Shown here: positions 43,661-57,254 of the stretch, piece by piece
Numbering within the stretch: position 1 is the first letter of the stretch
Layout of the letters: the number at the start of each line of letters is the position of its first letter
Source: Hypericum androsaemum
Lineage: Eukaryota; Streptophyta; Magnoliopsida; Malpighiales; Hypericaceae
Direction of reading: 5' to 3'
Length of the DNA stretch: 64,000 nucleotides
Assembly: GCA_963995505.1 (NCBI GenBank)
Contig: OZ023181.1
Span: 5,679,487-5,743,486 of the forward strand
The notes under the pieces: model-generated
Databases searched by the model: none
What the model saw: only the letters and a program-made list of their open reading frames with translations
What the model was told of the DNA's origin: nothing
Position numbers and translations under genes: made by a program

Positions 43661-45547
43661 CCTGCAAGTCTCGATAAAAATTTGTGCCGGTGTAAAATCT
43701 TAGGAGAAAAAAATTAACGACAAGAAAAAAGAGCACAACCGTTGAGCTGCAAAAATCTAAAAATATGGCAACAATAAAAATGACAATTAAGAAAAGACAT
43801 AAAAGTCAAATGCTCTCACTTTCATCACTTCCACGAATATTTTCTTTTTCTTTTTAAGTATTGTCTCTATTGTGTATATATAGATTAATTAAGAAATCAG
43901 GAACTTATTGACTCAACGATAGTGTACTAAAAGCAAGTGTCGGGTCTATTTCAGGGTGGGTGGGGCAGTTTATTTTTTAATTGTAAGATTTCATTCTAAT
44001 ACTTTATAAAAAAAGACATATTTTTTAATCACTTGGAGCAAAATAATGTTATTTTAACATTGACTTCGTATGCATTTACAATATGTTTATCAGTAATTTC
44101 CTAGGCGAACTTGACATATTGGAAGACAGCAATAATTTAAGCCCCATCTCTTTCGCAATAGGGTTTTTTTGTGAGTGTTCTTTTCGGTGGCACAAATTGT
44201 TCTTATATTTTAAATTATTTTGTTTTCTATTATTTGGATCGGTTGAGATTTGGTTTGCCTTGACCCAAGATCTGGTAAAGTTGACTGCTTATTATTTTTA
44301 ATGATTCGTCCTTTATAATTAAAGAGATTTGATCCCTGTCTATTGTGCACCCAATGATGTCTAAAAAGGATCTTGTTGAGAGTAAATATTCCTGATGCTT
44401 CAAGTCTAATGAAACTGCAAATATTCACGAGCCGTTACGAGGTCATCGGATATTTTTATATCAAAACTTAATCGTTTTTTCATAATGATAAAAAAAAATT
44501 TTGAGGGGATAATGATAAATTTTATTGAACCCAAATAAAATACATCAAATACGATTCGCGGAGATGCTATTCCAGTTTAATCAAGAAGTCTCGATTTTGA
44601 GTCATTGGAAATGTAAGAATGTTAAATTTTATTAGGTAACTTTGTCACATTTCAAAGTTCTATCAAACTCGAACGAAGAGTCATGGCCATCCCGTATGCA
44701 TGCATTGACTAGTCATTTCGTTAACTTGAAAGCAGCGTATGTTGATGAAACTCAACTTATTATGCCGTCTAATTCTGTTTTACCTCTACATGCATATAAA
44801 ATATTAACACATTCACGACAAAAAAAGTCAAAAGACAATTGGACTAATAACACAAAGCGTAGAGAAGAATTAATGGAAATCATAATTCAGTCCTTGGCAC
44901 TTTTGGTTGTAAATTATTGAAAGGAGTTAATATAAACTTTTATCAATAAAAAAGTAAGTATGGTATGAATTCATAGGATTCATATCCTAAAAAGACTTGT
45001 ACTCATACCAAGATCCGACTCATGATATATGTGTATTTTTGTCATGTCATCGCTAGACCAGTTAAACAGATTTTTTTTTTCAGAATAGTAGGCTCTTTAG
45101 TACCCTTTTATTTGTATGTTTATTTTTCTGTTTTAATGGTATGAACAAAGATTTATGTGCATTTTACGGATTCTTCAGACTTGATTCAGAAAATGACCGA
45201 GTTGTTCTCAAAATCAAAATTTTTGCTGAATTTTTTCTTCAAGCACAATTCTTTACCAAATTCGTCTCTTGTGCTGCAAATTAGTAATAATATCCCAGTA
45301 ATCACATAAAACTCAATCAGTGGTCCAAATTCATTCTTATGTCTTTACTTAAAAAATGATTTTTATTTGAATCTAGTTTCCGTTTTCGGCCCAACAGTGC
45401 TTTTCAAAAACAATTGGGCCTAATATGCGGGCTTTGAATCGGGCCTCATCTTGAACTTCCTCGCAGCCTACAAAATAAGGCAATAATTTAAGCTAAATAA
45501 GTTTTCCGAAAGGAAATTAAGTTTTTTTTTAAGCTAAAAAGTTTAAA
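43661..45547. other. Intergenic, nothing recognised
   Basis: AT-rich. A 92-codon plus frame at 44642-44920 has no recognisable features. The region separates the transporter relic from the giant palindrome. Confidence 0.45.
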
Positions 45548-45587
45548 TGAAAGGAAAAGATCATTTAAGCGATGTAACTTTTATATG

Positions 45588-45616
45588 AAATATATATATA
45601 TATATATATATATAAG
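45588..45616. repeat. (TA)n microsatellite
   Basis: About 13 TA units inside the left arm of P1; the right arm has only ATACATAT at the matching place, so the expansion came after the duplication. Confidence 0.9.
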
Positions 45617-47443
45617 TCAAATTAGAGGATGGGTTTGTTAATTAAGGTAGAGGTCCACTGACGGGCATTTGGCATATGTAGCCTAACTTGACAGCAATAC
45701 ATGGTTCTGTATTGGTTCAATTTTTAATTGGTATAATTAGATGTAAAAATTTAAGGTAGAGGTTTGTTGTTTCATCTGGACCAGTCTTCCCCGTATGTAT
45801 AAATAAATATAGTGAGAGACTAAGAGCCACGGTTGTTAAATGACTTGATTTTTTTAAACAAAATTTCAAATTCAAACTTTGCAAATATAGTTAATTTTAT
45901 TAGGAGAGTCATCCCTAATAAATGTACATATTTCTAAATTAAAATAGATCAAATTGATTTTTATTAAGGAATGGAAAATCTTCCGCTTCTTCCTCTTGGT
46001 TACCTCCGTACATGTGCTGCTAGTGGGGAACCAACTAACCTAGACGTGATCCAAAAATTGCTTGGGAAATTGGGGTCGACCACTTTCACGTGAACACTTT
46101 CTGTTTTCTTTAATGTGAGCATAGGCCTTGATGATTGCTCTTGATTGTTCTAATACTTTTTGAATTGGAGATACCTGTCTTAAATTTGGAGATTTTGTAA
46201 GTACGAAGTTGGTTTAAGTAGTAAATAACTTTAATTTTTTATGTGAGTCTTGGAATTATATGATATTTTAACAATGGAGCAAGGTGGAGAGGATTGTCAT
46301 GTCATTGATATGGGTTGGGTGTCGGTTTGAAGTTCTTTTGTTGTTGTTTTATTCTTGGGGAACAGTTGTAAAAGGGGACAATATGTAAGATTCACTTGGG
46401 GACAATATGTGTTATTTGTGATGCGTTCTTTTCCTTATTTTTGAGATTTTTCTGGTATGGATGAATTTTCTAGAGTAAAATTTTACCGAAGTCGGCAGTC
46501 ATAATCTTGTACATTTGTACGGGGGAATTTTTACGTATTAGGAAATTTTACGAATTTTTATCGTACAACTTGGACTTTAGGTGGGTAGGTAGATTAGAGC
46601 GATAACTTAGGGGTGGGAGGTGGGACTACCTAAGTGGGTAGAGTTCTTTCGTGCTATTATGCGTTAGACTTATAGGCTAGCTGGTACAGACGTTTGATTC
46701 AAATATTGATTAATGAAGTGAAATATTTTTCCCTGAAAAAGTCTCACCTTGTTACATTAAAGAAAGAAAATGTGGTTCTTATCTCTCTTATCCAAGCTTC
46801 AGGACTCCTTTCAATGCCACGTTCAATAATTGCTATTTTGGTCTAAAATTTTACGTTGGCAGTCAAGATTTATTATTGTTTATAGAGTTATGTAGCTTTT
46901 GATGTCCTATACTATTACATTACTCATGTAATCTTTCTTAATTTTCACACTTGGTGAATCACTCTAGGGTGTATTTTTTTCATGCCAATAGTGAGAATCA
47001 ATTTACTTACTAAAAAACGTTCAATAATTCGAACTTCTGACACGGGGCCATCAAATGTTGTAATTGTCCCCAAATGGTCAAAGAAGGGTGACATGTCGAG
47101 AAATCTAGTTACCTAGAAGGTAATCTAAACTTGGTAAAGAAATTGTACATATTTTATTTACTTGAGTAATCCGGAAATGACCAAATTTTAGTTAAGTTTC
47201 ATGCATTAAAATTATGGGGCGTGAAAGTTAAAATGGTCGAACCACATGAAAGTGAACAAATCTTATTTTATTTACATGCCAAACATCATCACTCACGTGG
47301 ACAGAAAGAACAAATGTGACAATCCAAATAGAAGATCTGAGATTATGTAACAAAGAGAGTTTGTATATGTCACTAAATTATCAAAACATGAAACTCACTC
47401 ACTAATTTTATGCGTTTTAAACTACATAGTATGAAAGTAAAAA

Positions 47444-48642
47444 GGATAAATTACCCTCAGGTCTTTGGTTTATAATTTTATTATTGGCAGGTAAGAGTAA
47501 GCATTTTATCCGATATCCGAATCCGAAAAAAATTCAGATTCGGACTCGGATAATTTTCTCTTCAGATTATCCGAACTTTTTAGTTCACATTCGGATATTA
47601 AAAATTTTAGTTCGGTTTTCCAAAATTTCCGAGCTAGTTTTGGGCCTGGGCTTAAAAGTACCTCTGGCCCTTTTACGCTTGATACAACTATGACCCATAC
47701 TTACCCTAAGCAATCAATACCCTAAAGCGACCTAGCTGCTAGTTTCTCTATAAAAAAAGTCCCAGCTGCTAGTACAACCTACAATTTCGAGAAACCCTAA
47801 AGCTAAAGGGGCTGGTCGACCTTGCTCCGGAGCTTGCTTGCTTGCTTCCTCCGATGGTCCTACTCCGACCTGCTCAGTTGCTTGCTTCGATTTGCCTTAT
47901 CAGTTGCTACTTCAGGTTTCTGGCACGCGGGCATTGATGTATACAACAAGTACATAGATTGATGCGGTCCTCTGGATGCTACTGCCGATATATTGATGCG
48001 GATGCTACTGCCCGATTATTTGCTTCAATCTCTACGGTTGCTTGGATCTCTATTATGCTTGTTGTTGAAATTTGGATGTAAAACTACTGCACTATTTGCT
48101 TTTGTTGAAATTTGGATCTAAAGCTACTGTTTGTTTGTTTTTGTTGAAATTTGCTGTAATGCTACTTTCATTTGGATGCTTTTGTCGAATTTGGATACTT
48201 TTTAAAGTTATTTAGTGAATAAAATCGTTGATGACAAAGTAATTCGGATAGTTCAGATTATTCGAGTCCGAATCTGAAAAAAGTAGATAATTCACTATTC
48301 AGACTCAGACTCGGATAGTAAAATTTTTAATTCAGATAATTCTGATAGTTTGAAATTCGGATAGTTTGGACTCGGACTATCCGAATGCCCATTCTTACTC
48401 ACATGTCCCTGGCTTTCAAAAATAGTGTACGAGGTCCTTACTTTTTACCAAAATATTGGTCTGAGGTCCCTAATCACCGGATCGGAGATTTTTTCCGGAG
48501 ATTTTTAAGAAGATCGATTCTGGTGACTAAGGACCTGAGACCAATATTTTCTTAAAAAGCAGGGACCTCATACACTATTTCCGAAAGCTAGGGACCTTCG
48601 AGTAATAAAATTATAAGCCAAGAACCTGAGGGTAATTTGCCC
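47444..48642. mobile_element. Hairpin MULE/MITE with a nested hAT, in the left arm of P1
   Basis: The ends GGATAAATTACCCTCAGGTC and, on the other strand, GGGCAAATTACCCTCAGGTT are flanked by AAGTAAAAA (47435-47443) and GAGTAAAAA (48643-48651), a 9-bp target duplication with one change. The remaining sequence folds on itself (GACCAATATTTT pairs with CCAATATTTTGG-type partner), so the original was a short hairpin MITE. A 0.9-kb hAT-like element is nested inside it. Absent from the right arm of P1. Confidence 0.85.
47491..48398. mobile_element. Nested hAT-like non-autonomous element
   Basis: Left end GTAAGAGTAAGCATTTTATC and right end, on the other strand, GTAAGAATGGGCATTCGGAT are followed by many copies of GATTCGGACTCGGATA-type motifs in both orientations, the subterminal pattern seen in plant hATs. 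The interior is less AT-rich without a transposase. No clean 8-bp duplication was found, so the exact borders are approximate. Confidence 0.6.
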
Positions 48643-50236
48643 GAGTAAAAAATCGCACAAATTAGAAGGTATCAAAAGGAACTTTTCCCAACTAATTTTG
48701 ATTTTTTTTCTTGCCATGGTGCTATAGCGGACCCAACTAATTTTGATTAGTATTAGGAAAAGTTGCACATAACAAAAAATTACACGAATCAGAAATTTCC
48801 ACGATAACTTTCTTCATATTGATTTACAAATTATCTTTGCCAGTCTAATCAAGGTGTTGGTATGAGATTGAAGCTCAACTACAGCTCTCTGTGGAAGCGA
48901 ACAAGTAAAGTAATCGAAGAAAGGGGAAGACCAACAATCTTAATTATTTCCACCCAACTAGTTTGGACATTAAAAGCTCCAAATCGATAGCCTAACTCCA
49001 AATAATGCAATAGGAATTGTAACGAATTAATTGTTGTGATTGCACTTTCCATCTTTGATTTGAGTGCTAATCTTTTCTTAACCAAAGCCAACAAACACTT
49101 AGATCAACTCGTGACGGCATTTTTCTATCTTAATCAAGAGTTCTCGAGTTTGAGTCCGTATATATTTGTTGGAAAAATTTTAACATCTTTCAAACATCCC
49201 ACCCAGATTAAACTTCTCTTAGCCACAAAATCAATTTCGCTTTGTATCCTCTACCAAGTGCATGCCAAAGAAAATGGCCCCAATATGTCTTTCTGTTTTT
49301 ATGCATGTGCCTAACTAATATTTCTTATCATAATAAATAAGAGTTAGTTTAAGCAGTAAAAATTTATGTTATTTTAAAAAAAATTTGTGTTCAATTTTTA
49401 TGAATGAAAAATATATCATTAACAGAGTTGTTTTTAAAATAAAATCCCAACAATACTCAACTATAAAAAATAAGATGGCATCAAGTTGATGACAGCTAAA
49501 TTGTTAGACTAAAAGACACGTCTTTGTAACAAATTCACAATATATATGAGTCACAATCCAAAAGAATTAAATATCCTTTAACATTAAAACTAATAAAAAC
49601 TGCATGATTAATATAACTTATGTCAGTGCACGAAAATGGTAACAATGATGAATTGGAGGGTGTGTGGTCATTCTCACACAGAGGAAGATGCATGCTTTCT
49701 GAGAGGACCATCAAGCTATCCTCGATATTCCTCGTCCTCTTGCCATGACGTCACTTTTGCGCGTTTGTTTTTCTGTTTGATTACTTCACGGTTTAGTGAT
49801 TAATAATGTGTCTGGAGAGCAAAATTAAGAGAGTAAAATAACACAAAGTGAGGGAATTGATGAATATCTTCGATGGAATAACATTAGAAAAATCAAAGCG
49901 TGACAAATATTGAAAATTAATTAAGGATAATTTTATAACCATTTAGGGATCATATTAGTTTTGAATATATTTTTTGTCCAACGAGTGTTTCGATATTGAA
50001 GTTAAAAAGAGATCTGTAATGCAATATACAAACTTGAAATATTACATATTAAAAGAACAAACTTGAAATATCCAAGTTTCCGTGGCAATGCATCGCGAGA
50101 ACCGTGTCAAGATTTTGATGAAGTCAGAAAACTACGATTTCGTATTAAAAATTTATACGCTCACCGTATATAGATAAGTTGTACAAATAAATAAAAATTT
50201 ACTTATTTACTTATAAAAAACCAATATTAGCTAAAA

Positions 50237-50456
50237 AGCATGTAGTCTAACAAAAATTTTGAGAAAGTGCAGAGTTTAAGTCCCGACAAATATGCTAGTA
50301 TAAAAATTTACAAAAATCAATATCAGTGATTCTAGCTCCAATTCATTAATTTCTGCTCGTGGATGGAACAGTAATAGGTGGACATAAAGATGGCTCGATG
50401 CGCCATTAGCCCTATGTACCACAATTTTGTGGGCATATAATGAAGTGAGTGGTCCT
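50237..50456. other. Central loop of palindrome P1
   Basis: Unpaired centre. Bases about 50272-50450 are closely similar to 56969-57150, the loop of palindrome P2 (shared GATGGAACAGTA, AGGTGGACATAAAGAT, GCCATTAGCCCTATG). No gene was recognised. Confidence 0.85.
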
Positions 50457-53400
50457 TTAGCTGATATTGATTTTTTTATAAGTATAATTTTATTTATTTT
50501 TACAACTTGTCTATATACGGTGAGCGTATAAATTTTTAATACAAAATAATTTCTTCCGACTTCATCAAAATCTTGACACGGTTCTTGCGATGCATTGCCA
50601 CGGACACTTGGATATTTCAAGTTTGTATATTGCATTACAGATCTCTTTTTAACTTCAATATCGAAACACTCGTTGGACAAAAAATAGATTTAAACACTCG
50701 TTGGATATTTTTCACGCTCCATCGAAGATATTCATCAATTTCCTCACTTTGTGTTATTTTACTCTCTTAATTTTGCTCTCCAGACACATTGTTAATCACT
50801 AAACCATGAAGTAATCAAACAGAAAAACAAACGCGCAAAAGTGACGTCATGGCAAGAGGACGAGGAATATCGAGGATAGCTTGATGGTCCTCTCAGAAAG
50901 CATGCATCTTCCTCTGTGAGAATGACCACACATCCTCCAATTCATCATTGTTACCATTTTCGTGCACTGACATAAGTTATATTAATCTTGCAGTTTTAAT
51001 GTTAAAAGGATATTTAATTCTTTTAGATTGTGACTCGTATATATTGTGAGTTTGTTACAAAGACGTGTCTTTTAGTCTAACAATTTAGCTGTCATCAACT
51101 TAATGCCATTGTATATAGGGGTGAGCAAACAAACCGAAAATTGTTAAACCGGACTAATTCGGACCAAAAAACCGGACAAAATCGGACCAAATGTAAAAAC
51201 GGTCCGGTCCAGTTTGTAAAAATACTCAAAATTCGGTTCACGGTCCGGTCCAGTCCGGTTTGGTCTGTTTCGAAACCCAGTTTTTGTTCTATTTTTGGTA
51301 ATCCGGTCCAGTTTTTGGTTGGACCGGACCAGACCTGAACTGGACCGAAGTGGGTACGGTCCGGTCCGGTTCGCAATATTCCTAAAAATTCGGTTCTAGT
51401 CCAGTCCGGTCCAGTTTTTTTTGGTTTGGTCCGGTCCGGTTGACTTGCTCACCCCTAATTGTATCTCTTATAGTCGAACATTGTCGAGATTTTATTTTAA
51501 AAATAACTCTGCTAATAGTATATTTTCTATTCATAAGAATTGAATGCAAAATATTTTTAAAATAACATAAATCTTTACCGCTTAAACTAATTCTTATTGA
51601 TTATGATAACAAAGATTAGTTGGGCGCTTGCATAAAAACAGAAAGACATATTGGGGCCATTTTCTTTGGCATGCACTTGGTAGAGGATACAAAGAGAAAT
51701 TGATTTTGTGGATAAGAGAAGTTTAACCCGGGTGGGATCTTTGAAAGATGTTCAAGTTCTTCCAACAAATCTTTACTGACTCAAACTCGAAACTTTTTGA
51801 GTAAGATAGAAAAATGCTGTCACGAGTTGATCTAAGTGTTTGTTGGCTTTGGTTAAGAGAAGATTAACACTCAAATCAAAGATGAAAAGTGCATTCACAA
51901 CAATTAATTCGTTACAATTCCTATTGTATTATTTGGAGTTGGGCTATCGGTTCAGAGCTTTTAATGTCCAAACTAGTTGGGTTGGAGTAATTAAGATTGT
52001 TGGTCTTCCCCTTTCTTTGATTACTTTACTTGCTCGCTTCCACAGAGAGCTATAGTTGAGCTTCAATCTCATACCAACACCTTGATTCGACTGGCAAAGA
52101 TAATTTGTAAATCAATATAAAGAAAGTTATCGTGGAAATTTCTGATTCATCTATTTTTTTTGTTATGTGCAACTTTTCCTAATACTAATCAAAATTAGTT
52201 GGGTCCGGTATAGCACTATGGCAAGAAAAAAAAATCAAAATTAGTTGGGAAAAGTTCCTTCTGATACATTCTAATTTGTGCAATTTTTATACTATTTAAT
52301 TTAAAACACATAAAATCAGTGAGCGACTTTCATGTTTTGATACTCTAGTCACAAATGCAAACTCTCTTTGTTACACAATCTCAGATCTTCTATTTGGATT
52401 GTCACCTTTGTTCTTTCTGTCCACGTGAGTGATGATGTTTGGCATGCAAAGAAAAAAAGGATTTGTTCACTTTCATGTGGTTCGACCATTTTAACTTTCA
52501 CACCCCATAATTTAAAATGCATAAAACTAATTAACTAAAATTTGGTCATTTCCGGATAACTGAAGTAAATAAAATATGTACAATTTCTTTACCAAGTTTA
52601 GATTACCTTCTAGGTAACTATATTTCTCGACATGTCACCCTTCTTTGACCACTCGGTGACAATAACAACATTTGATGGTCCCGTGTCATGACAAGTTCGA
52701 ATATTGAAAATTTTTTTATCAAGTAAAGTTATTCTCATGAAAAAAAATACACCCTAGAGTGATTCACCAAGTGTGAAAATTAAGAAAGATTACATGAGTA
52801 ATGTAATAGTATAGGACATCAAAAGCTACATTACTAACTCTATATACAATAATAAATCTTGACTGCCAACGTAAAATTTTAGACCAAAATAGCAATTATT
52901 GAACGTGGCATTGAAAGGAGTCCCGAAGTTTGGATAAGAGAGATAAGAATCAACTTATCTTTCTTTAATGTCACAAGGTGACACTTTTCTTTTTTAAGGA
53001 AAAATACTTTGCTTCATTAATTAATATTCGAATCAAGAGTACTTACAAAATCGAATCAAACTTTCCTACCAGCTAGCTTATAAGTCCAACGTAAAATAGC
53101 ACGAATGACCTCTACCTACTTAGGTAGTCCTACCTCCCACCCCTAAAATATCGCTCTAATATACCTACCAACCCAGAGTCCAAGCAGTACATGTAGAAAT
53201 CCCCTCATTGATCTACTCGCTAATACATAGAAATTTCCTCGTACAAAAGTACAAGATGAAGTTAATAAAAGAGCACATCGCAGATAACACCCACTCTAAC
53301 AATAGCACTATTCAAGCGAATCCTACGTATTGCCTCTTTTTACAACAGTTCCCAAAAACAAATACTTCAACCCGACACCCAACCCACTGAACATGTCAAG

Positions 53401-54310
53401 CCTCTCCGCCTTGCTCTATCGTTAAAATATCATATAATTCCAAGATCCACAGTAATAAATTAAAATTACTTAAACAATCATCGTACTTAAAAATCTCCAA
53501 AACTAAGACAGGTATCTCCAATTCAAAAAGTATTGGAACAATCAAGAGCAATTCATCAAGCCCTATGCTCACATTAAAGAAACAGAAAGTGTTCACGTGA
53601 AAGTGGTAGACCCCAATTTCCCAAGCAATTTTTGGATCACGTCTAGGTTAGTTGGCTCCCCACTACCAACCACATGTACCGACGGAAGATTTGGTGGGGA
53701 CTAAGTTAGTCTCACTCATGAGAACTAAATAGATATTAGTTTGTATATATAGTTATATTGGATATTAGTTTGTATGTATAGTAATATTTGTTTGCATGTG
53801 TAGTCTCTATCTAAAGACAAATTTTATTTAGTTTCTACTCAATCCAGTCACACGGAAGTAACCAAGAGGAAGAAATGGAAGATTTTTTATTCCTTAAAAA
53901 AATCAAATTTATTTGTTTTAATTTAGAAATATGTACGTTTATTAGAGATGAATCTCCTAATATTTTTTTTTGAAAGATTAGAGATGAATCTCCTAATAAA
54001 ATTAACTATATTTGCAAAGTTTGAATTTTAAAGTTTGTTTAAAAAATTAAAGTCATTTAACAACCGTGGCTCTTAGTCTCTCACTATATTTATACATACG
54101 GGGAAGTCTGGTCAGATGAAACAACGAACCTCTGGCTTAAATTTTTACACCTAACTACAACTTTCAAGGATTGAACCCTACGTCAAGTCTATAGGCCCAA
54201 ATGTCCGTCGGTGGACCTCTACCTTAATTAAGAAGCCCATCCTTTAATTTGACTTTTATACATATTTATTTCCTATAAAAGTTCCATCGCTTAAATGATC
54301 TTTTCCTTAT
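50457..54310. repeat. Giant palindrome P1, right arm
   Basis: Reverse complement of 45548-50236. It carries its own insertions: a 342-bp hAT MITE (51116-51457) and about 145 bp of extra sequence at about 53690-53835. The outer end is followed directly by a TA-flanked transposon at 54313. Confidence 0.92.
51116..51457. mobile_element. hAT MITE in the right arm of P1
   Basis: Ends TAGGGGTGAGCAAACAAACC and, on the other strand, TTAGGGGTGAGCAAGTCAAC. Flanked by ATTGTATA and ATTGTATC (8-bp duplication with one change). The 342-bp interior is packed with GGTCCGGTCC / GGACCGGACC subterminal motifs. The left arm of P1 lacks it, so it inserted after the palindrome formed. The termini resemble the hAT at 36855. 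Confidence 0.9.
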
Positions 54311-54312
54311 TA

Positions 54313-54875
54313 CAGTAAAACTTTTGTAAAGTGATCTTCTTTAAAGTGATAATCTCTCTAAATTGATAAAAAGTTTCGGTCCCAAGTCGGAATCGGTGCT
54401 AAAATTTAATAACCCCTCTATCGTAATAACTAATAATTTTTTAGAAGATATTTGTGGTAAATCTCGGTCCCAACTTTCGCATAAAGTAATATTTATGAAT
54501 AAATACATATATTTTTACATATGTTACGATTGTGAAATTATTTTAAGATACAATTTGTGCTAGACTTACTTGTTTGATAAATTTTGCATCATCATGCATA
54601 TTCTAAATTATCTTTAAATGGTCTTTGTTATCGTCGTCTTATTGTAAAAAAAAATATCTCAATCAAGTATTGTATTTAAATAACGCTATAAGCCGAGATT
54701 TTTTAAGTGATTTGAATATAGACAAAGTAATTTTTGGGTATTTACATATTTATTGACTAAAAAGTTAATTTTAATAATTTTAGAATAAAAAATGTAAACA
54801 TCTCTTATGTAATAACCTCTCTAAAGTGATATTTTTCTATGGTCTCGTCGATATCATTTTAGATGAGTTTTACTG
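54313..54875. mobile_element. TA-flanked MITE at the P1/P2 junction
   Basis: Begins CAGTAAAACTTTTGTAAAGT and, on the other strand, CAGTAAAACTCATCTAAAAT. TA on both sides suggests a Tc1/mariner-type (TA) target. Repeated AAAGTGATA / TCTCTAAA motifs occur near both ends. 563 bp, non-coding. A relative lies at 59647-60184. Confidence 0.7.
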
Positions 54876-54994
54876 TAGCTTTTTAAAAAAAATTATGCTC
54901 AGGTCCTGGTGTTTAGTATATTCAGTACACAACTCTCCGTATTACGGAAATCGATTAAAAACTCCATGAAATTTAGTTTTATTATACTTCGACG

Positions 54995-56944
54995 GAAATT
55001 GTATTTCTTCGGTATTATATAAACGTCCTCCATTTACTTCAGTCAAAATTAATCAATGCCGACGCTTTGTGTTTAGAAACCAACGGGTATTTGGATTACC
55101 GCTAGCCGTATTTTCCATTGTTAAAAAAAATGTCTAACCCGGCTTTACGATGGTAGGATTTGTACGGAGGGCTAGAATTGGAACCATATTATATTTAATA
55201 AAATATTCTACCGCTTCAGAAAACAATTCTCGGTATCATCGATGTAGTGCATTTACAAACATCAAATCCAGTTTCTATTTTTTATTGATAAAATCCAGCA
55301 CGAGGTTTTTTTTAATGTCGAACCTAGAATTTTACTAGAAAACGTCGATTAATTACAAAACAGAAGGCTGATATTTTCTCTCTCAAATCGGAAATCTGTG
55401 AGTACTAATTAAAACCACGACACTAATATGAGATTGATGCATTATTAGCCACAAACAAGGCAATTGACAAGAGAGCTTAACGCCTCTTTTGGGGATTTAA
55501 ATATTTAATTATTGAAAGAAACTTTGAGAAATGAAAAAAAAGACCCAGCGACAAAGACGTTTTTTTATTTAGAAACAGCGACAAAGACGTTGGGATTAAA
55601 ATAAAATACTCGAATGGAAGTTTCTCTATGCTTTTAATAATATAAATAATTATTTAGTTGGTGGAGGTATGCTTTGGGTGACGGGAATAGTAAAATAATT
55701 ATTGTAGAGGTGCACAGGCACCGCTACATATAGTATAAGATTATTCACCCCAAAAAAATAGTATAAGATTAATTTGATTTGACTTTGACTTCGCACTGTA
55801 TTTTCAAATTGATCAATACAGTGTTTGGACTGGCTTCATACAAAATGGTGTCATACCCAGAATTTTTTTCAAAAAAATTATTAAGTATTTTTGTGGTATT
55901 AATATATTTTTTAAAATACTGTGTAATTTAAAACGTATCAACTCAATCAAAAAAATTTAATGTTCAAACTTGGCACATTCCCCAGCTAGGTTTGTTGGTG
56001 AAAAATTATATAATGGTCTCTCTATAAGATTACAAGTATAATTTGGTATATCCATTGATTATAATTTTACTCATTGACAATTGCATGAAGTGAGTTCATT
56101 TTCTCTCTTAAATTTTATTAAATAATTAATAATCCAAATATTCTGAAAAAACACACGATTTATACGGTTGATGACAGATTCACGCACCCAATTGTCAACC
56201 CTCGCCACTACAAAATCAGATGTGGTTCGTTCTAATTTTTATTCATCAAAATATCAAGTAGCATATAATTCAGTTACAGCAAGACAAACTAATCCCTTGA
56301 TGCATATATAAATATGATAGAAGTGGGTATCCAACCTGATGTAATCAAAAGAGATCATCAAAATATGCTTAGAACATTACCAGCTAGACTACTATGTGTC
56401 TTATTAAGACGATCAGGAACTTGGTATACATCCCACTGATCAAGCAAATGCAGCCATATTTGTCAAACTACCGTGGAGACTCATATAGTCCGGAAAAGTG
56501 CTCCGGGGACCATTGTAATTAAGCAGTCAGCAGAGATGTAACTGCCAAATTTTTTTTATACAACTCTTTCCAAACGGGTACCATTTTCGTAACCTAATCT
56601 GACTTGTTTGGGCAATTATGTGTTAATGGACTTTAGTTCAATGTAACATCGAAAATTTCTATAAAATACGACTGAGGTGGTACACATGCTCTGTGCCTCA
56701 CTCACCCCCACGAAAACTTTTACAATTGTCATTAAAAAAACTATGATTTCGTAATGCCAAATGATTATAATTTTTTTGAACTGTAATTTTATGATTGACC
56801 GTATAGAGTTCAATTTCTATATTCCAAATTTTATTTAATGATTGGGACAGCAAAATACATCCCCCATCTGGTTTTCTTACAAATTGGTCTAATTCTATTT
56901 AAATTAGGAACACTTTGAAATGCATGAACTTCAATAAAAAAAAA
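54995..56944. repeat. Giant palindrome P2, left arm
   Basis: Reverse complement of 57255-60390. Anchors: TTTGGATTACCGCTAGCCGT (about 55092 pairs with about 60275), CTCGGTATCATCGATG (about 55230 pairs with about 59595), GTACACATGCTCTGTGCCTC (about 56680 pairs with about 57500). No coding capacity recognised. Confidence 0.92.
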
Positions 56945-57254
56945 AGGTTTAAATATCAAATAGGTCTAGAGTTTAAATTACGAATGTGATAGTATAAATT
57001 TTACCTTTAAAAAACCAATATCAGTGATTCCAGCTCCAATTCATTAATTTCTGCTCGTGGATGGAACAGTAGTAGGTGGACATAAAGATAGCTCGAGGGG
57101 CCATTAGCCCTATGCACCACAATTTGGTGGGCATATGATGAAGTGAGTGTGACCGCTCCAGTTGGTCACTCATCGGTGGCCTCAAATCCCACGACTCTCT
57201 TCATTTTAGCTCATTTTTTATGTGCGAGTGCTTTTTTAAAATAGGTATACTTTT
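56945..57254. other. Central loop of palindrome P2
   Basis: About 310 bp. Bases 56969-57150 match the P1 loop in the same orientation. The remaining ~100 bp (GACCGCTCCAGTTGGTCACT and on) is specific to P2. Confidence 0.85.

Larger units (their letters stand above)
45548..50236. repeat. Giant palindrome P1, left arm
   Basis: Reverse complement of 50457-54310 from the outer edge (AAAGGAAAAGATCATTTAAG) to the inner edge (ACCAATATTAGCTAAA). Anchors along the arm include CTTCCTCTTGGTTACC (about 45995 pairs with about 53860) and AAGCTCAACTACAGCTCTCT (about 48871 pairs with about 52045). After removing the 1.2-kb MULE at 47444-48642 the arm is about 3.5 kb, close to the right arm without its own insertions. 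The arms differ by many substitutions and small indels. No coding frame resembles a known protein. Confidence 0.92.

Noticed and set aside
44642..44920. 92-codon plus frame
   Set aside because: No domain, no splice signals and AT-rich composition; not supported as a gene.
50276..50680. 134-codon frame across the P1 loop and right arm
   Set aside because: Crosses from loop to arm, has no recognisable family, and the matching left arm is not open in the same frame.
45548..54310. Palindrome P1 as an assembly fold-back artefact
   Set aside because: The arms differ by many substitutions and carry different transposon insertions with their own target duplications, so they are two real, independently evolving copies. 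Long-read confirmation would still be useful.
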